From Hortaea werneckii (taxonomy: Eukaryota; Ascomycota; Dothideomycetes; Mycosphaerellales; Teratosphaeriaceae), in assembly GCA_037044905.1 (NCBI GenBank), contig JBAOKB010000094.1, forward strand, positions 326,205 through 390,204: a stretch of 64,000 nucleotides of DNA. Direction: 5' to 3'. The notes below the pieces were generated by a model, which searched no databases, had not been told where the DNA came from, and was given only the letters and a program-made list of their open reading frames with translations. Positions 40,672 through 50,681 of this stretch are shown here, piece after piece. Each line of letters begins with the position of its first letter. Within the stretch, counting starts at the first letter, position 1. The translations under genes and the position numbers were made by a program.

Positions 40672-41496
40672 ATGACCTCAACAATCACTCACATAGTGCT
40701 CTTCAAATACCGCCCCTCAATCACCTGGTCCGATTTCGAGTCCCACTTCGACACCTTCCAGTCCCTCCGCACGAAATGTCTGCACCCGGAGACCGGGAAA
40801 CCGTACATGCTCAGCATGCGGATGGGGAAGAACCGGTCCTGGGAGCCCTTTAGCAAAGGGATGACGCATGCGTTCGTGCTTGAGTTCGCGAGTCAGGAGG
40901 ATCTGGATCACTATCTCCTCCACGATCCCGTGCACAGGGAGTTCTCGCGGAACGCGGGGCCGTTGATTGAGGATTCCTTGGTGGTGGATATCCGGGATGG
41001 GGTGTTGTTTGGGCCGAAAGCGAAGAGACCTTTGGGGCAGGGGGAGTACCGGGGATCTTGTCATTGTGGGGGATTGGAGTGGACGGCCAAGTTGGATGTG
41101 GCCGAGCATGTGCTTTGTCATTGCCAGACGTGCCAGAAGTTGGGTGGTGGGGCGTATAGTTGTAATCAGATTATTCCGAGGGGGGATTTGAGCGTAACGA
41201 AGGGGGACTTGGGTTGTTATACGTATACGGGCGCGAGCGGTAAGTTTGATTGTTCTGTGTTGGAGAGGGAGCGAACAGGAGCTTACTTGTTGCTAGGCAA
41301 AAAAGTACGATGCTATTTCTGTCCAACCTGCACATCTCATGTGTACCACCATCAGGAAGTAATGCCGGAGAAGGTGATAGTGCGAACACTACTTCTGGAA
41401 GGAGGAAGCGAAATGCCAGCAACAGGCGAGATCTTCCCAGAAGGCAAGCTAGCATGGGTGAGAGATCTGAAAGAGAGCATGCCGAACGGCGTATGA
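40672..41496 (+). CDS. Dabb (stress-responsive A/B barrel) + GFA (Mss4-like) fusion protein
   Basis: Starts MTSTITHIVLFKYRPSIT, a Dabb domain (about 1-105) with the ferredoxin-like pattern HIVLFKY ... AFVLEFASQEDLDHYLLHD ... VHREF. A GFA/CENP-V-type zinc domain follows (about 118-235): GSCHCGGLEW, VLCHCQTCQKLGGGAYS, a segment ending TYTGASGKK, and CYFCPTCTSHVYHH. These cysteines supply the two zinc sites of the glutathione-dependent formaldehyde-activating-enzyme fold. A 57-nt GTAAGT...GCTAG intron at 41240-41296 fits; splicing gives 255 aa, and because it is a multiple of three with no stop the unspliced frame (274 aa) is also open. GFA proteins are usually cytosolic and Dabb proteins are often small homodimers, some acting in polyketide or stress metabolism. 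The combined job is unknown. Confidence 0.82.
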   Translation: MTSTITHIVLFKYRPSITWSDFESHFDTFQSLRTKCLHPETGKPYMLSMRMGKNRSWEPFSKGMTHAFVLEFASQEDLDHYLLHDPVHREFSRNAGPLIEDSLVVDIRDGVLFGPKAKRPLGQGEYRGSCHCGGLEWTAKLDVAEHVLCHCQTCQKLGGGAYSCNQIIPRGDLSVTKGDLGCYTYTGASGKFDCSVLERERTGAYLLLGKKVRCYFCPTCTSHVYHHQEVMPEKVIVRTLLLEGGSEMPATGEIFPEGKLAWVRDLKESMPNGV

Positions 41497-41579
41497 AAGA
41501 AAGCAGCGAATGCTTCCACGTGCAACTTCGGAGGTAAAACGTAAGAATTTATTGTATCCAGTCATATCAACCTTGATGG

Positions 41580-43369
41580 CTAGTTCAGATGCAACAGCAC
41601 CGCTGAGCTTTTCTCCACGCTCAAAGAGATCTTACTATGGCGTGGCTTGAGCGAGTACGAATCGTCTCGAACACCCTTCACCTCGGTTCCTTCGGACTCC
41701 GACGTCCACTGACTGCCCGCATAAGTCATGCTATCACCGCTCGCATGAGCGCCCTCGGGGCTGGTCAAGACATCCACATCCACCTTGGTAATCCATTCAG
41801 GTAGTCTGATTGTCAGTTTCGTCGCCGGTCGTCGGTAGCTATCGCCCTTATCCCAAATATCGAGGTTGACAACCGCGAGTCGCACTGGCATGTTATCGAC
41901 AAAAGCTGCGTATGCGATAACGTTATCGACACCTGTATCGAGCTGCGCGGCTTGAGTCTGGCCTCCATTGTTACCTATGAAGTCAGCTACAAACGGCATG
42001 GCATAGAAATTGCTGTAGACCCGTCGCGGGAAGTCGCCGCTGTCGATTGGGAGCCACATGTCGTAGCCGGAATGCATAATCTATCAAAAATGTGTCAGCT
42101 GAGTCAACTGGGACCTCTAACAACATTGCGTACCTGCTGCCAATTAATCCTCGCAATACCAATACTCATCGCGTACAGCTGAAAATCGACCTGCCATAAC
42201 GCCGAGCCCAGCGTGGCCTGGTAGTCATAGGTATGCGTCGGATTCAACGAGTTCCCAACTTCCGAGATAATATATGGGATACTCGGATGGTTTTCGCGTA
42301 GGTACTCGATAAACTTGCGCAAGAGGTCTAGCCGGAAAGCGATAGCCGTATGGTTCATCAGCCCGGGTCCCAGATCCTTGTACTCTCCACCGTTGGTCTG
42401 GTAATAATGGGAAGCTACTTGCTTGATGTTGTTGTCGAAATTGATTCCGAGATCGAAATTCGTCTCTACGTCGAGAATGTAGCCTGTTGCAAGGACGTCG
42501 TCGCCAAGATGAGCTGCGGTGTCGAACGCCTGGAACCATGGTTCGTCGGGCAGATCGAGGGCCTCCTTGATCGCCTCGACGTACATGGTGTAGTTGCCAG
42601 TATACGTCTCGTTCGTCATCCGACCTTGATAATCCGGCGGGCCAAGATCACCAACGGGATATAGATCAGGTTCATTGCCGGGCTCAAAGGCCTGGATACG
42701 GTCGAGTCCAATACGTTCAGCAGCTGTCTTGGCCCAAAGCACAGATTCAGAAACATTTGTGTGTGCCATCGGAAGTTGGATGATCCAGACAGCCTCCGGT
42801 ATGATGTCCGCCAGGTCCCAGTAAGCTGGCCCAATACTTGTGCCACCAATATCCTGGTATGTATAGATCTCGGCGATAGGCAGTGCTGGCTCGACCTGGG
42901 AAGGTATGTATCTTCCGTAGTCGGCTGAGGTACCACCAGGACGGATGATAGGCTTCCCGCCAGTGCGGGACAAAATGGACCGCATAAGATTAAGGCTAAA
43001 CTGGTTTGGATTGCCGTCTCTGGTCTGTAGATACGGTGTCAAAGACGCCTCTTCAAAAGCGAAGCCAATGAAGTCCGGATCGATAGGGGGGCAGGCGTTG
43101 CTGGGTGTGGAGGAAGGCACGACTACATGTGGTGCGTCGCCGCTCGGGCCTCCATGGTGACCAGGCCACTGCCAGCCGTGGAAGTTATCATTTCCCCAGC
43201 CCTTAGAATATCCGCCGTTACCTCTGTCAGAAGGATATCCTCCATGGTTTGGTCGCCCACTGGACCAAAAAGTGCTTTGTGTGTCCCATCCCTGACGGCT
43301 CTGCAAATGGCCAGCTACGATAGGAGATCCAATCGAGCCCACGAAGCAAAAGAGTAGATTTTGTCTCAT
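41580..43369 (-). CDS. Secreted glycoside hydrolase family 79 protein (beta-glucuronidase-like)
   Basis: 578 aa in two exons (43369-42134, 42080-41580); intron 42133-42081 with donor GTACGC and acceptor GATAG. The N-terminus MRQNLLFCFVGSIGSPIVAG is a signal peptide, followed by an unusual Gly/His/Trp-rich low-complexity segment (about 30-80). The TIM-barrel begins IDPDFIGFAFEEASLTPYL. Key blocks: GGKPIIRPGGTSADYGRYIP, AFEPGNEPDLYPVG carrying the probable acid/base Glu (NEP), and YIISEVGNSLNPTHTYD carrying the probable nucleophile Glu. Exon 2 encodes the C-terminal beta domain typical of GH79 (VDNVIAYAAFVDNMPVRLAVVN). Family members remove glucuronic or 4-O-methyl-glucuronic acid from glycans outside the cell. 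Both catalytic glutamates are present, so it is likely active. Confidence 0.85.
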
Positions 43370-43420
43370 GGTTTGAACTTGGAAGAAGAAATGAAAGAAC
43401 TGAGAGATGAGGAGAGAATG

Positions 43421-43429
43421 CTTATATGT
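43421..43429 (-). promoter_or_regulatory. TATA-like element upstream of the GH79 gene
   Basis: The minus strand reads ACATATAAG about 50 bases upstream of the ATG at 43369. Plausible for an inducible secreted enzyme; inferred only. Confidence 0.3.
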
Positions 43430-44456
43430 ACCTACCCAGCGAGGGTGCGTGCGGGTCTTCGAAGGTGCCGCAGGAGCTCATGTCATGCTAGGTCGTCGAA
43501 GATCTCCCCCTTGTTAAGCACCTCATGATCCATCATGCATCTTGTTCGCTCCCGCGTGAGGAGCATTTCTGGACTAGTAGTCGTCCAGCTTAGGGTCACT
43601 TTGTTAGGGACCCTATCTTGATTCTCGTATTGCTGGCTAATACTCTCTACTCTCGCATAAGAGAACGTGCCTGACAAAATGTGAGTAAATCCAGGATGAC
43701 AAAACGGTCGTGGTGAGTGCTGCTGTAGCTGTGCCTCAAGCATGCCATGCTTGTCTACCTAGGCAGTCTCTCTGATGCCGATCACGGAACGCATGCCGGT
43801 GTTCCTGCAGTGGCGCTTTCTAAAGATGGTGTCCGCAAGGCCGGAACAGGTAAGTGGGCGACCTAAGATGCCTATAGCGTATTGGCAGGAGAAGTCATCA
43901 GGAACAACCTCAGCACGCGCGTGACGGTACCCAACTTTTTGTCGGCGGCACGGCAGGAAATGGAAGCGGGGTAGAGGATGGGCTCGCGATTAGTTGGATG
44001 GAGGAAGGTTTCTGCGTGCATAGTCGAATGTTGCGCAATGCCGATTAGTTTTCGCTCCATACCTTGTAATGAAATGTGGTTGATATGGTAATTGGTCTGG
44101 TTGTGTAGAGAGGCCTCTTGATAATTCATACCCCGAGGTACCGTCAGCGAGATGAACAAAGTAGCTAGATGTCGAATGGATGGACGAGTTCTGCACCAAA
44201 TCAAGTAGATGCAGCCTTAGACCGATCGAGCGGGTCGACTCCATACTTGAACTCTGGCCGTTGGTGTAATCAGACTGTGGCAGTGATGGAAGAGATGCGA
44301 ACATTGAAGTGATGTCAGATGGGCGAGGATCGGGCAAGCGCGGAGCACGACAGATGACCTCAGGCCAACATGGGTGGGAACAGCCTGAGTCCTGGTACTT
44401 ACGATTGCCATCTCAAGGTTGTCAGGCTGCATGCCAACCTAGGTAGGTACGCATCG

Positions 44457-44514
44457 CTCTCTGTGCTCACGTATGGCTCTCTGTGCTTACGTAGCTCGCT
44501 ATGCCTACGTATCG
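44457..44514. repeat. Degenerate ~20-bp tandem repeat, three units
   Basis: Three imperfect copies of a unit like ctctctgtgctcacgtatgg, each centred on an (A/T)CGTA core. It lies 3' of the thiolase gene. Confidence 0.6.
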
Positions 44515-44569
44515 TTTTTGATGCCCACCTTTCGCTCTCTACATGCATCCAATCCCTTATATTCCTGAC

Positions 44570-45975
44570 TTAAAGGTCATCAGCATCTACCATCTGCACA
44601 ACCATGCTCGTCGCCGCTCCACCGCCATTGCAGATAGCAGCGCACCCATATTCGCCCTTCTTCAGCTGATGCAGCAAAGTGACCAGGATGCGAGCGCCAG
44701 AGCTGCCGATCGCGTGGCCGAGCGCTATGGCGCCGCCGCGGGGATTGATCTTCTCGATGTCGACGTTGAGGATCTGCGTAAGCGCGAGGGAAGGGAGAAG
44801 TAGAGTTAGTTATGATGTTGTTTGCAGGAAATGGAGGGAGAGGGAAGATATCATACCTTAGCGTTGGCCTTGATGACAGCGGCAAAGGCCTCGTTCATCT
44901 CCCACACCTTGACCTGTTCCGGCTTGATCCCCGCCCGTTCCAGCGCGATCGGGATCACCTTTGCCGGGGCGACGGGGAAATCTATCGGATCGATCGCTGC
45001 ATCGGCGTAGCTGACAATACGTGCGAGCACCTTCTTGCCCTTTCCGTGCTGCTTCGCGAGTTCCCTGTTCGCGACGACGAGCGCAGAAGCCCCGTCGTTG
45101 AACGATGAGCTGTTGGCCGCAGTGACGGTGCCGTTGCCCGAGCGGTCGAAGGCCGGTTTCAGCGTGGGTACCTTCTCCAGCTTAAGTCGGTTGTAGCCTT
45201 CGTCTTCCTGCACGATGCGCTCGCCTTTCTTCTCCTTCACAGTGACCGGGACGATTTCCTCGTCGAAGAGCCGTTGTTGCCACGCTTCCTGTGTGCGCTT
45301 GTAGGAGAGGATGGCGAACTCGTCTTGCTCCTCGCGGCTGATGTTGTATTTCTTAGCCGTCGACTCGGCACAGTTGCCCATGTGGATCTGGTTGTAGACG
45401 TCCCAGAGGCCGTCCTTGATCAGCCCGTCTTCAATCTTCATCTCGCCGAAGGGCGGCTGTTGCGATGATCGTGGGAGGTAGTACGGCACGCGCGTCATGT
45501 TCTCCATCCCGCCCGCTACTAGGGCAGATTCCTGGCCGAGCTGGACTTGTTGTGCAGCGATACTTAGGGCCTTCATGCCGGACGCGCAGACCTTGTTGAT
45601 GGTCGTGGCTTCGACTGTCGGAGCCAGCCCAGCTCCCAATGCTGCTTGTCGTGCCGGCGCCTGGCCAGAGGCGGCTTGGAGAACATTGCCCATGTAGACA
45701 TGGCCTATCCGGTCAGCCGGGATGGACGAGCGAGAGATGGCTTCTCTGATTGCGGTCGATCCGAGCTGGGTCGCAGGGACGTTGGTGAAGGAGCCGTTGA
45801 AGATGCCACATGGAGTGCGGACCGCCGAGACAATGTACGCATCTTCTATCTGTTTCGTGTTCTTTGGGCTTGAGGCGAAGGTGCGGCGGACGTAGGAGAG
45901 CTGGTGCTGGCGATGGGATGCGAAGGCGGATTTGCAGGATGAGCCGACAGGGCGGCGGAGAGAGACAGAAGCCAT
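44570..45975 (-). CDS. ERG10: Acetyl-CoA C-acetyltransferase, mitochondrial thiolase
   Basis: 440 aa in two exons (45975-44857, 44773-44570); intron 44856-44774 with donor GTATGA and acceptor ACGCAG joins ...EAFAAVIKANAK to ILNVDIEKINPRGG. It condenses two acetyl-CoA to acetoacetyl-CoA, or runs in reverse. Motifs: AYIVSAVRTPCGIFNGSF, INKVCASGMKALSIAAQ with nucleophile Cys130, MENMTRVPYYLP, WEMNEAFAAV, NPRGGAIALGHAIGSSGAR with the catalytic His, and CNGGGAATSM with the second Cys. The first ~37 residues (Arg/Ser-rich, no acidic residue, ending RRTFASSP) look like a mitochondrial presequence, so this is probably the mitochondrial isoform rather than the cytosolic sterol-pathway one; the symbol denotes the family. 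Divergent from the cyclase gene. Confidence 0.93.
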
Positions 45976-46589
45976 GGGTGAAAGAGGATGGCTAGGTAGA
46001 CAGAATTACAGACTTACAGCTTGGTGATTATCTACGGAAACTTTCAAGAGCTCTGTCTGTCTTGGGGCTGGTTTCGGCTCAAGGTAGAGAGCTCCCAGTC
46101 TCATAGCCGAGGTGTAGCTGCGGCTTAAGCACCGTTTATTACGTGAGATACATATCCCGTGTTACCGGATTAAGTAAAATCTAAACAATGGAATGCGTTC
46201 CAAATGTCGATAATGTAAGAATCTCAGTCCTGCGCGATATATTAGGCATCTTGACTGGACTCTCCAAATTCTCAATACTACTAGTATGTATGTACTATGT
46301 ATATTGAACACCCTTACGGCTGCTTAGGAGGTACCGGGTCCGGACAGAAACATCCTATCGCCGCCGATATTTGCGGGGTAATGGCAAGCTCCGTCCCTCC
46401 CAGGCACACAGCACACAGTACCCGCGCCTGTCTTCCTATTCAGCCTTTGCAAATTGGACGAAATAACCTCGGCCGCAAGCATGTAGCTACAAGTGGTGCC
46501 AAAAGGACGGCCACGACGGTAAGCGAAAACACTCTTTCCTTTCCCTGACTCTCCTACAGTCAAAACTCCATCCCAAAAAGAAAGAAACC
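45976..46589. other. Divergent promoter between thiolase and cyclase genes
   Basis: 614 bases serving two outward-facing genes; AT-rich around 46130-46310. No specific site identified. Confidence 0.5.
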
Positions 46590-47678
46590 ATGCCGGAGAA
46601 CACCTCCCGCTCCATCACCCAAAAAGCCCAAACCCGCCTCTCGGGATTGAACGCCACACTTCAAGCCAATGAACACTCTCCCATCGCCTTCCCGGCCTTC
46701 GACGAACTGCCCCGCATTCAAGGCCAGCCCCAAGGCTGCCTCTGGGGCTTCTTCGACCGCCGCAAACAAGGCAGCGGCGAGAAACAAGTCGAAAAGGACG
46801 AACTTGGCACCCTAAACCTCCTTACGCCCCGCCTTGTCCGGGAAGCCAGCCAGGAAATCCAGAAAGGCATCCATGTACAGCTCGACTGGGGGCTCGAGAA
46901 CGTGCAATTCCCGGGTTTCAAGCGCCGTCAATTCGCCCACCGGGTCGTAGACCTGTATTCGAAAGCCGGGTTCGTGAGTCTAGATGACGAAGTGCATTTC
47001 AATACCCAGTCCGGTTCCCAATGGGATAGCTTGAAGCATTTCGGGCACCAGAAGTCGCGGATGTATTATAATGGGCTCTCCCACGAGGAGGCAGTGAGAA
47101 CGGAGAGGAATGGGATTCATAGGTGGTGTGAGCGTGGTGGGATTGTGGGGAGAGGGGTGTTGGTTGATTGGGTGGCGTGGTATGAGAAGGTCAAGGGCGT
47201 GCCGACGCCTTCGGCTGTGAGTAGGCATGAGATCCCTGTGGCGGAGCTGGATGAGGTATTGAGGTTTCAGGGAACGACGCCTAGGCAGGGAGATATCCTC
47301 ATCGTCCGTACCGGTTATGTCCGTTGGCATGATGGTGCTTCGGAGGAGGAAAGGAAGAGAGGGACTCAGGAGAATGCCGTGGCTATTGGGCTTCAGAGTA
47401 ACGAGACGACTGTTCGGTGGCTTTACGATCATCACTTTGCTGCCGTGGCGGGAGATACCGTCGCATTTGAAGCATGGCCGCCCCCTTTGAAGTCAGGCTG
47501 GTGTTTGCATGAGTGGTTGCTAACACAATTCGGTACTCCGATAGGCGAGATGTTGAATCTCGAGAAGCTTAGTAGTGTCTGTGCCAGGGAAGGTAGATGG
47601 ACTTTCTTCTTGACGAGTGCGCCATTGAATGTTAGGGGTGGAGTTGGAAGTCCTCCTGGGGCTATAGCTATCCTTTGA
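46590..47678 (+). CDS. Putative cyclase-family metal hydrolase (kynurenine-formamidase-like)
   Basis: Single-exon 362-aa protein, ATG at 46590. Belongs to the cyclase family (Pfam 'Cyclase', which includes bacterial kynurenine formamidase), fungal branch. Seen: FPAFDELPRIQGQPQGCLWG near the start, LGTLNLLTPRLV, the metal-site region HFNTQSGSQWDSLKHFGH, GRGVLVDWVAWYE, GDILIVRTGYVRWH, AAVAGDTVAFEAWPP, and a C-terminal LHEWLLTQFGTPIGEMLNLE with the His/Glu typical of the family. No signal peptide, so cytosolic. Fungal members are often annotated as hydrolysing cyclic amides or esters, but the true substrate is not known. Confidence 0.85.
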   Translation: MPENTSRSITQKAQTRLSGLNATLQANEHSPIAFPAFDELPRIQGQPQGCLWGFFDRRKQGSGEKQVEKDELGTLNLLTPRLVREASQEIQKGIHVQLDWGLENVQFPGFKRRQFAHRVVDLYSKAGFVSLDDEVHFNTQSGSQWDSLKHFGHQKSRMYYNGLSHEEAVRTERNGIHRWCERGGIVGRGVLVDWVAWYEKVKGVPTPSAVSRHEIPVAELDEVLRFQGTTPRQGDILIVRTGYVRWHDGASEEERKRGTQENAVAIGLQSNETTVRWLYDHHFAAVAGDTVAFEAWPPPLKSGWCLHEWLLTQFGTPIGEMLNLEKLSSVCAREGRWTFFLTSAPLNVRGGVGSPPGAIAIL

Positions 47679-48007
47679 TCGGCTTTTCGCTGGTCGTGAG
47701 TAAATTGGTTTAAAAAGGAAATAAAGAAAAAGAAAGTGAAGAGGGAAAAGGAAAGTCCGAGGTCATGTCAATCAATACTTTCTGATATTCTAAGTGCTCG
47801 GGTTGATGCTGTGCACAGAGCAAAACATTGAAACACATGACCTCAAAGGCAGGCATTGAGATGGAACTTGGAGGTCAGCCAAAAGCCAAGTGTAACGCGC
47901 ATAGACCATACAAAACCTCAATCTAACCAAGCGAAATACTCATACTAATTATCTCTCGCGCCAAATGAAACCAAGCATCCCGTCCTCAAAACCCCGCAGT
48001 CGCTCTA
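47679..48007. other. Convergent intergenic, no feature seen
   Basis: About 330 bases, A/G-rich just after the cyclase stop. No gene. Confidence 0.5.
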
Positions 48008-48775
48008 CTAACACTTGAACGACATAGCTGCACCCACCTTGTTCTTCTTCGCGCGCGGATCCGTCGTGGTATCGATAAACCCCTTCACATTCCCGACTTT
48101 GCCCTTAGACTTGAACAGCTGCTTCCGGCAGTCCTGCTTAGCATAGATGGAGCATTCCAACCCCGCGCTGAATGTCAGGCTCGTGTAGCCCTTTTCGAAG
48201 GTCGTGCAGTGGTCTTCTTTGACGGGCAGCGTGGCGCAGACGCCGGGCGCGGAGCAGTACTTGACGGATCCAGCGCTGCCGCGGGGGTTCAGGAGGGTGG
48301 AGTTGGTGTTGAGGATGGCTGCGGGGATGGAGAGATCGGGTTCCGAGTCTTCGTACTCGTCTTCGTCGTCTTCCTCATACTCCTCCTCACCATCGTCGTC
48401 GTCGTCCTCGTCAACGAGCTTGGGATCGTCCTCTGGCTCCTGGTCGATATTGCTCAGATCGCCCTCGACAGCGTCGGAAGCCTCGGCAACGGCAGCAGAA
48501 GTCGTGATGGAAGTAGCCTCCTCATCGCGAGCAACTAGCTCATCCAGCGCCGCGGACTTGAAATCGGGGACGCCAGCAGTCGCCCATGCACAGGGGTATT
48601 CCACGCCATCGGTGGTGCAGTACTCAGTGTCGTCCGCGTCTGCGTAGACGTCGTTCTCTGGCTTCGCGGTGATAGTGGGTTCCACAGCAGGCGAAGCGCC
48701 TGCGGGGCGTGCAGACACCGTCGTGATGAAGGCGGCGGTGGCCGCCAAAGTGATGAAAGAAGTCTTTGTGAACAT
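48008..48775 (-). CDS. Secreted acidic protein, unknown function
   Basis: 255 aa from the ATG at 48775, giving the signal peptide MFTKTSFITLAATAAFITTV with cleavage near SARPA. An upstream extension without ATG was rejected. The mature protein has a short Cys pair (EYCTTDGVEYPC), a long Asp/Glu tract (about 125-160, with runs DEDDDDDGEEEYEEDDEDEY), then a C-terminal domain of about 85 residues with six cysteines (KYCSAPGVC, DHCTTF, LECSIYAKQDC, final SFKC) ending in Cys. The C-terminal domain looks like a small disulphide-rich fold; similar secreted proteins are common in fungal secretomes. No enzyme motif; no GPI signal. A role at the cell surface or as an effector is only a guess. Confidence 0.75.
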   Translation of the reverse strand: MFTKTSFITLAATAAFITTVSARPAGASPAVEPTITAKPENDVYADADDTEYCTTDGVEYPCAWATAGVPDFKSAALDELVARDEEATSITTSAAVAEASDAVEGDLSNIDQEPEDDPKLVDEDDDDDGEEEYEEDDEDEYEDSEPDLSIPAAILNTNSTLLNPRGSAGSVKYCSAPGVCATLPVKEDHCTTFEKGYTSLTFSAGLECSIYAKQDCRKQLFKSKGKVGNVKGFIDTTTDPRAKKNKVGAAMSFKC

Positions 48776-49337
48776 GTTTGGTGAAGCTGTGTTCTTCAAA
48801 TCGATGTTGTGTGGTGTTTTGATTGTATCGTGTGAGTAGTCTTGCCTAGAAATTTTTAGGATTTCAGGGTGAATATGTAGTCAAATGAAGTCGGTAGATG
48901 TAGAACAAAGATGAGAAGTCTGCATGATGGATGTATATGTTCTTGATAGATCAAAGGAACAATTGTTCATTGTATAATGTGTTGTCTAGTTGACAAAGCC
49001 GTCGTCAATAAAATTCACTGGGCTTTGTCCGTGTTGTTGAAAGTGCGTGGCGCCTCGATCTCTCGAAGAATGAGATCAACCCGCGCCTTTGCAAATGATT
49101 ACTCGTTGAACAAAGGAAGCCTGGTAAGTCGGCTGTCCAATAACGAACCGGAAGCACCACACTCAAGGACAGGAGAGCATTGCGACCAGTGTGTATCGGA
49201 AGCCAGTCGCTGCGATTCCCGACTCATTAACATTACTCTTCAGTCACTCGAGTAGTTCTCATATACCGTTGTCAAACAGATAGCATCTGCGTCAGCTCCA
49301 AATCGGGACATCAAAGACTGCTTCTCCAACAATGCCC
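48776..49337. other. Intergenic, AT-rich in part
   Basis: Promoter of the secreted acidic protein and 3' flank of the TLC gene. No gene seen. Confidence 0.5.
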
Positions 49338-50681
49338 TCACGCTTTCCGTCGGCTTCTCGCGCTTCTCCTCGGCGTCGCCGTGGTCTCACTGAATTCCAA
49401 GCCCTTATGACCATCCGCGTAAACAGCCCTTTGGATATCAATCTTGCCATCCACGTCATCAACGCTTGTCTCCTTGCCTTCAGACGCCACCTTCTCATGA
49501 GCCGCTTTCACAGAGCCCTTGCCTGCCTTGTGGAGATCGTCAGTTGCCATTTCGGCAGGTGTCTTGTTCGGTAGGTCTTTGCCGAGCTTTCGAGCGTCAA
49601 CCTTCTCCTGCGGCTCGTAGTGGACAGCGTCAGATCCGACACCCTTAGTGCCGAGGGGAGGGTCAAAGCGTTTCCGGATGGTCTCAATCATCTTGCTGAA
49701 CCAGTAGATATTGAGAAGGTTGAGTACGAGGTTGGAGGCCAAATATACACCTGCAAGCCAGAGCGGAAGGTATTGCTCGCCATACCATACGCCACCCCTT
49801 TCAAACAGGGAGACGTGCACTTTTGACTCTAGTTCCTGCATCTCACCCAGAATGCCAGACGAACGCTGGCCGTGGCCATGCTGAAGAGCAGTATACATGT
49901 CGAAAAAGACATTGTAGCTGTTGTAAAGACCCCAGATGATCCGGCAGCAGAAGAACGTGCTGGTAAGGAACGCACCGTTGACAGCCTGGTAGATAGAGCC
50001 AGTGAGGTCAAGCTTGTCGCAGAACCAGTGAATGTTGAGGAAGGGGCTGCTAAGCTCGTAAAGCAGGAAAACAGGACAGTAGTAGTAGACGAAAGGTCTC
50101 TACATAATGAGATTCTAATCAGCAAGCAGTTCGAGAGTAGTCTTAGGTTTTTCTCTAGCCGTGCTAGAGTCTTTAGTAAGACTTACGTATCCCAGCATAA
50201 AAACGCTAGTAGCACTGATAGCATGCGCCAGCATACCCCACCCGAAGATACGGACGTAGACGGCACACATCATAAAGTCCCACAAGAAATAACCCAAGGC
50301 AAAACTCTGGCACATGCCGCTCAGACCCGAGTAGCCCCAGATTCTCTCTTGCCAATTGTCAGGCCCACCCCACGACTTGCGCTCGTCATCGTTGAACATG
50401 ATATACAGACTAATGCTGCATATTATGATGCTCTGGAAGAACGAGACCACATGCACATCCCAATTGATACGGGTCCGCTGGTTCAAGTTTTTATAGCGGT
50501 CGCCGGTGAGCGCGGTGCTCAAGAATGGGGAGACCACGGTCGCGATGAACGTGTACAAGCTGAAGGCGTATGCGACCTCGTGGACGTGAAGCGGCAGCGT
50601 CGATAAGCTGAGTGCATCGGCATATGGGCGTACGAACTCGACCAGCGGCTGCGGCGCCGCAACGGGGAATGGATCCTTCAT
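49338..50681 (-). CDS. TLC-domain multi-pass membrane protein
   Basis: 418 aa in two exons (50681-50187, 50099-49338) across an 87-nt intron with donor GTAAGT at 50186. The splice joins ...SVFMLGY to RPFVYYYCPVFLLYELS. Start MKDPFPVAAPQPLVEFVRPY. The TLC (TRAM/LAG1/CLN8) domain spans about 45-290 with several membrane helices. Landmarks: HEVAYAFSLYTFIATVVSPF, NQRTRINWDVHVVSFFQS, YSGLSGMCQSFALGYFLWDF, LAHAISATSVFMLGY, LLYELSSPFLNIHWFCDKL and LPLWLAGVYLASNLVLNLLN. The FLNIHW block holds a conserved His. The last ~130 residues form a hydrophilic Lys/Glu-rich tail. It belongs to the TMEM56-type branch; unlike ceramide synthases (Lag1) it lacks the Lag motif. Probably ER or lipid-related; activity unknown. 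Divergent from CCT3. Confidence 0.88.

Larger units (their letters stand above)
43370..44569. other. GH79 upstream region and thiolase 3' flank, no gene
   Basis: 1.2 kb with no recognised gene. It contains the small tandem repeat at 44457-44514. Confidence 0.5.

Noticed and set aside
36525..47678. Possible secondary-metabolite gene cluster (HIS5, Dabb-GFA, GH79, thiolase, cyclase)
   Set aside because: No polyketide synthase, NRPS, terpene synthase or other backbone enzyme is present; the genes look like unrelated neighbours.
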